Positions 7,803 through 11,018 of a DNA stretch of 11,018 nt are shown piece by piece. The stretch comes from CAYNTG01 sp964400105 (GTDB lineage Bacteria > UBP14 > UBA6098): NCBI GenBank assembly GCA_964400105.1, contig CAYNTG010000080.1:1-11018 (forward strand). Reading direction: 5' to 3'. Every line of letters begins with the position of its first letter. Position 1 is the first letter of the stretch. The position numbers and the translations under genes were made by a program. The notes under the pieces are model-generated. The model was not told where the DNA came from. It searched no databases and saw only the letters and a list, made by a program, of their open reading frames with translations.

Positions 7803-9661
7803 AAACGAAAATACTGCCGATTCTTCTATTAACGACCGCGATTTTAGCGCAGCCGCGTGTCTGCGGCATCGCTGTTTTCGACAACGAAACCATCGAGGAA
7901 TGGAAGATAAAAAAATTGATTCGCACCAGCGAAACACCATGGTATCAAAGGATATTGGGGAAAAAGGAGTTCTTTAAACCACGTCAATTGGAAAAAGACC
8001 TGAAGATCATCGAGGATTACTATCGCTCGGACGGCTTTCTCGATGTCGAGGTCAATGCCAACGCGCATTTCGACGAGAGCGGCGAATGTGTTTATATCAA
8101 TATCTTCATCGATGAAGGCATGCGTTATATTCTCGACAGCCTTTCTATCGATGGTGTGATACCGGCGACTTTCTCGCGCCAGGAAATCATCGAGATACTC
8201 GATTCGCACATCGGCGAGCCGATCGACCCAGCATCGCTTTTATCCGACGAGCGCAAAATTCGCCTTTTTATGCAGAAAAGGGGGCATCCTTATGCCACTG
8301 CTGTTTTGGATTACGGCAAGCTGGCGGATAATAAGGCCTATGCCAGATATACGATCGATCCGAATAAATATGCTTATTTCGGCGACTTTGCGATAGCTGG
8401 TCTCAAGCTTACCAATAATAGAGTAGTCGAGCGTGAATTGAAGTTTTGGAGGGGATTACCGTTCGATGCGAGCAAGGTTCGGGGAAGCCGCGAATCCCTT
8501 TATGGAACCGGACTTTTCTCCGTCGTGGCGATGGAACCGTCGAACGATTCTTTACAACCCGATACTATCGATTATAATATTACCATTGTGGAGAAGGCTC
8601 CACGATGGACCACCGCTTCGATCGGTGCCGGCAGCGACGGGACTTACGATTTCGTGGCTCAATTAGGCGCTTCGTGGGGGCATCGAAATCTTTTTGGCAC
8701 CGGAAGGGAGTTATCCGTCGAGTTCTCCTCCGATTGGAAGCTGAACACGAGCGGCGATAACCTCGGCGAGATACTCGGTCAATGGGATAATCTCGGCAAC
8801 CGAATAGACCTCAAGTTCGTCGAGCCATATACATTCGGCAGGAAAATTCCGATCACATTGAATCCATATTACGAGCCGGGAAATTCGACGGAGATTCCTC
8901 AATATACGATGCAACTCGTCGGGGTCAACCTAAGCGCATCGCAGAGGCCGAGCAACGATCTCTCTCATACCGTATATCTCACGTTCGAGATCGCGGATAT
9001 TTACGATGTTCGCGATCCTGAATTAGAGGAACAGATCTTTGCCGATCAGGATCAATATTTCACGCGAAGCATCGGATATTCTATCGTCGTTGACCGAAGG
9101 GACAATCTTCTCGTGCCGACCGAGGGATATTATTTTTCGGGCAAGACCGAGTTGGCCGGATATTTTCTTGGTGGGGATAAAAGTTATACGAAGCTTATCG
9201 CCGATTATCGCCGCTATTTCAGTTTTCGCGAAAGGATGGTTCTCGCTTTAAGGGGAAAAAGCTCCGTCCTCGGTAACTGGCGGAAGGGCGAATATGTGCT
9301 TATCCACGACAGGTTCTTTTTGGGCGGCGCGAATTCGGTTCGCGGGTGGCGTGAGCGTTCTATCGGCCCGGAATCCTCGTCCGGCGATCCATTGGGGGGT
9401 AAGCTATCCATTCTCGGCAATGTCGAATTGCGCTCGCCGATTATATGGCAGCTATGGGGGCACGCCTTCTTCGATGTCGGCAATGTTTGGGACCACGCCG
9501 AGGCGTTCGGAATATCCGATTTTCGCGGAAGCGCGGGCTGGGGTCTGGCAATAATCACGCCGGTCGGCCCAATCCGATTCGATTATGGATACCAGATTTT
9601 GAATAGGGAAGAATCGTCTCCGAACAGCAACTGGCATCTATCATTGATGTATGCATTCTGA
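7790..9661 (+). CDS. Omp85-family outer-membrane assembly protein (BamA/TamA type, three POTRA domains)
   Basis: A 623-residue outer-membrane beta-barrel. The N-terminal signal peptide (KTKILPILLLTTAILA) is probably cut near residue 20. C25 is not in a lipobox, so a lipoprotein is unlikely. Three POTRA domains follow at about 26-108, 112-191 and 194-269, each ending in a strand such as INIFIDEG or ITIVEKAP. The barrel occupies about 272-623. It contains the loop-6 signature GGANSVRGW, with VRGW at 517-520 where most members have VRGY or VRGF, and ends in the aromatic YAF used as an outer-membrane insertion signal. Three POTRAs and about 600 residues match TamA (three POTRAs) better than E. 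coli BamA (five, about 800 residues). However, many diderms use BamA itself with TamB, so I give no symbol. The start codon lies inside the end of the TamB-like gene, out of frame, pointing to coupled synthesis of a working pair. Confidence 0.93.
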   Translation: MGILKTKILPILLLTTAILAQPRVCGIAVFDNETIEEWKIKKLIRTSETPWYQRILGKKEFFKPRQLEKDLKIIEDYYRSDGFLDVEVNANAHFDESGECVYINIFIDEGMRYILDSLSIDGVIPATFSRQEIIEILDSHIGEPIDPASLLSDERKIRLFMQKRGHPYATAVLDYGKLADNKAYARYTIDPNKYAYFGDFAIAGLKLTNNRVVERELKFWRGLPFDASKVRGSRESLYGTGLFSVVAMEPSNDSLQPDTIDYNITIVEKAPRWTTASIGAGSDGTYDFVAQLGASWGHRNLFGTGRELSVEFSSDWKLNTSGDNLGEILGQWDNLGNRIDLKFVEPYTFGRKIPITLNPYYEPGNSTEIPQYTMQLVGVNLSASQRPSNDLSHTVYLTFEIADIYDVRDPELEEQIFADQDQYFTRSIGYSIVVDRRDNLLVPTEGYYFSGKTELAGYFLGGDKSYTKLIADYRRYFSFRERMVLALRGKSSVLGNWRKGEYVLIHDRFFLGGANSVRGWRERSIGPESSSGDPLGGKLSILGNVELRSPIIWQLWGHAFFDVGNVWDHAEAFGISDFRGSAGWGLAIITPVGPIRFDYGYQILNREESSPNSNWHLSLMYAF

Positions 9662-10149
9662 TGGATAAGCCTTGCAATAGGTTTGTCGCAGACGTGATGC
9701 TCGGAAGGCTCGCAAGATGGCTTCGCCTTCTCGGTTGCGATGTTTTTTACGATAGGCACGGCGAAGATTCGCCGCTTTTGGCGAGGGCGATTTCCGAGCA
9801 AAGGATTTTGCTTACAAGGGATAACGAGCTTGCGTCGAGGGCGCGTGGAAGTGGTTATTTTGTCGAATCGCAGGAGATTCGAGAGCAGCTTGCAGAGGTT
9901 ATCACAAAATTCGATATTGAGCCGGTGCTTTATGGCGGTCGATGTTCGGAGTGCAACGGAGCGGTGGTCGATGTCCCGAAGGAGACCGTTCGAAGCGAGG
10001 TGCCGGGCTACACCTTTTTGACACACGAGCGATTCCGAAGGTGCTCGAATTGCGGAAGGATATATTGGGAGGGGAGCCATCGCGAATTAGCCATCGCCGA
10101 ATTGAAGGCGATCCTTCCGGATTTTGGAAAAAAGCATTATGAGGATTAA
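9661..10149 (+). CDS. Mut7-C RNase domain protein (PIN-like domain plus zinc ribbon)
   Basis: A 162-residue cytoplasmic protein. The N-terminal PIN-like half (about 6-85) has FVADVMLGRLARWLRLLG with D11, a central D36, and LLTRDNELA with D54, the acidic residues expected to hold metal in this nuclease fold. The second half is a zinc ribbon with C95-x2-C98 and C128-x2-C131, followed by RIYWEGSH, typical of the Mut7-C family. The family is named from the C-terminus of exonuclease mut-7; RNase activity is predicted and poorly tested in bacteria. The ATG overlaps the stop of the Omp85 gene by one base, and there is no strong ribosome site, so translation probably depends on readthrough coupling. 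It overlaps the next gene by 11 bases. Confidence 0.9.
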   Translation: MDKPCNRFVADVMLGRLARWLRLLGCDVFYDRHGEDSPLLARAISEQRILLTRDNELASRARGSGYFVESQEIREQLAEVITKFDIEPVLYGGRCSECNGAVVDVPKETVRSEVPGYTFLTHERFRRCSNCGRIYWEGSHRELAIAELKAILPDFGKKHYED

Positions 10150-10828
10150 TGAACTTCATTCGTTCGATATCGACCTTGCGGAGGCGCGTTCGATTCAACT
10201 CGATCTCGCAAAAAATGTTGTCGTCGATGGAGGGCCATCGCCCGAGGATGTCAAAATCGTTGCCGGCTGCGATGTCGCTTTCGACAAAAAAACGAACAGG
10301 GCATTCGGCTCTCTCGTGATTTTGTCGTTCCCGGAATTGGAGACGATCGATATATTCAACGCCGTCGCGCAGATCAGGCTTCCGTATATCCCCGGATACC
10401 TTTCGTTCCGCGAGTTGGAGGTGCTTTTAAAACTATTTCGGCAGGTGAAATCGCCACCCGGTCTCGTTCTCGTCGATGGACAGGGGATCGCGCATCATCG
10501 GGGAATCGGGCTTGCGAGCCATCTCGGACTCTTCCTCGAAATCCCGACAATAGGATGCGCAAAGAGTCGATTAGTCGGAAAATACGATGAAGTCGGTTCA
10601 AAAAAGGGGGAACGCGTTCCATTATTATATCATAAAACGATCATCGGCAGCGTTCTTCGAACCCGCGACAATGTCAAGCCGATGTTTATCTCGCCCGGCA
10701 ATGGAATAGACGTTGAACGGGCTACGGAATTTGCGCTCGCCTGCACATCGAAATATCGCCTTCCGGAACCCACTCGTCGGGCCGATATCGCCGTTGCGCA
10801 GTATAAGAAAGACATGATCGGCGGGTAA
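10139..10828 (+). CDS. nfi: Endonuclease V (deoxyinosine 3'-endonuclease)
   Basis: A cytoplasmic repair nuclease that cuts the second phosphodiester bond 3' of deoxyinosine, and in many species also inosine in RNA. All catalytic positions are visible: D45 in VAGCDVAF, E92 in YLSFRE, D113 in LVLVDGQGIAHH and K142 in GCAKSRLVGKY. The wedge motif PYIPG, which separates strands at the lesion, is at 82-86, and YRLPEPTRRAD closes the domain. The length of 229 residues matches E. coli Nfi closely. I chose ATG at 10139; an in-frame TTG at 10124 would add five residues and has no better ribosome site. The start lies inside the end of the Mut7-C gene, so the two are probably co-translated. This is the last gene of the run; no hairpin-plus-T terminator follows it. 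Confidence 0.95.
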   Translation: MRINELHSFDIDLAEARSIQLDLAKNVVVDGGPSPEDVKIVAGCDVAFDKKTNRAFGSLVILSFPELETIDIFNAVAQIRLPYIPGYLSFRELEVLLKLFRQVKSPPGLVLVDGQGIAHHRGIGLASHLGLFLEIPTIGCAKSRLVGKYDEVGSKKGERVPLLYHKTIIGSVLRTRDNVKPMFISPGNGIDVERATEFALACTSKYRLPEPTRRADIAVAQYKKDMIGG

Positions 10829-10941
10829 TGGTCCCACGGACAGCAGACGGCTCCGGCCACAAGATTTAATCGAGTTAGGTTAATTACTAAAGGCCTCCGC
10901 GAGCCTCCATACTTCCGCGCATAGACGTGTTTTCTTCGGTT
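10829..10941. other. Non-coding tail after nfi, no recognisable element
   Basis: I see no gene, tRNA or classic intrinsic terminator here. A short AT-rich patch (10863-10890) is followed by GC-rich sequence with only short imperfect pairing (GGCCTC/GAGCC near 10892-10905). On the minus strand one frame stays open from the right window edge to a TAG at 10889-10887. Confidence 0.5.
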
Positions 10942-10973
10942 GCTGTCACGATATGTCGGCAATGCCGACATAT
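10942..10973 (-). repeat. Hairpin with perfect 10-bp stem followed by GTGACAGC box (right flank)
   Basis: ATATGTCGGC at 10951-10960 pairs perfectly with GCCGACATAT at 10964-10973 around a three-base loop. Read on the minus strand, the hairpin is followed at once by CGTGACAGC (10950-10942), the same box that follows the left-flank hairpin at 45-52. The stem sequence is unrelated to the left one, but stem length and the neighbouring box are the same. No T-run follows on either strand, so a terminator is unlikely. Confidence 0.65.
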
Positions 10974-11018
10974 GAGGCCGATGCGGCGATCGAGCTTGAA
11001 TGAAACGCCGTTCCGGGT
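10974..11018 (-). repeat. Core module of dispersed repeat, right inverted copy (reaches window edge)
   Basis: On the minus strand this begins ACCCGGAACGG and matches 95-139 at 39 of 45 positions with no gap. It abuts the perfect hairpin at 10951-10973. Because it ends exactly at the window edge, the element may continue outside, and its true length is unknown. Confidence 0.75.

Noticed and set aside
7859..7867. Possible lipoprotein box at C25 of the Omp85 protein (TamL-like)
   Set aside because: The residues before the cysteine are P-R-V, not a lipobox, and an ordinary signal-peptidase site near residue 20 fits better.
10829..10920. Intrinsic terminator after nfi
   Set aside because: No stable stem followed by a T-run was found on the + strand in this stretch; the strong hairpin further on lacks a T-tract.
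10630..10971. Minus-strand open frame of 113 codons over the end of nfi
   Set aside because: It runs antisense through the conserved C-terminus of endonuclease V and into the repeat hairpin, and its product has no recognisable domain.
1..11018. CRISPR array, defence system or mobile element with transposase
   Set aside because: Only two copies of the repeat exist, in inverted orientation and 10 kb apart. No cas, transposase, integrase or toxin-antitoxin gene was seen.

Overview
The window looks like a chromosomal piece of a Gram-negative-type (diderm) bacterium. It encodes an outer-membrane Omp85 barrel with its TamB-like partner, a polyprenyl-phosphate-sugar type glycosyltransferase and a GtrA-like flippase. 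The roughly balanced base composition, dense gene packing, TTG starts behind strong Shine-Dalgarno sites and family mix resemble uncultured candidate phyla of the Fibrobacteres-Chlorobi-Bacteroidetes neighbourhood. That assignment is a low-confidence impression, because there is no marker gene here.

Eight genes run head to tail on the + strand from about 223 to 10828, with no gap longer than 8 bases between them and mostly short overlaps, so they probably form one transcription unit. In order: a soluble PAS-GAF histidine kinase; a single-domain response regulator; a PMT/ArnT-like membrane glycosyltransferase; a GtrA-like small membrane protein; a TamB-like translocation/assembly protein; an Omp85 (BamA/TamA-type) outer-membrane protein with three POTRA domains; a Mut7-C (PIN-like RNase plus zinc ribbon) protein; and endonuclease V (nfi).

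Three modules can be read. The first two genes are a cytoplasmic phosphorelay with no DNA-binding output domain in the window. The middle four are envelope genes: lipid-linked sugar transfer and flipping, then the TamB/Omp85 pair that connects inner and outer membrane. The last two act on nucleic acid. Their coupling to the envelope genes may be only genome compaction or may reflect a shared stress context; the sequence does not decide.

The cluster is framed by non-coding flanks (1-222 and 10829-11018) that hold copies of the same modular repeat in inverted orientation: a 45-base core (95-139 and the reverse complement of 10974-11018, 39 of 45 identical), and perfect 10-bp-stem hairpins of unrelated stem sequence, each followed by the same GTGACAGC box. 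This repeat is the most unusual thing in the window. I saw no tRNA, rRNA, CRISPR array, insertion sequence, frameshift or broken gene.
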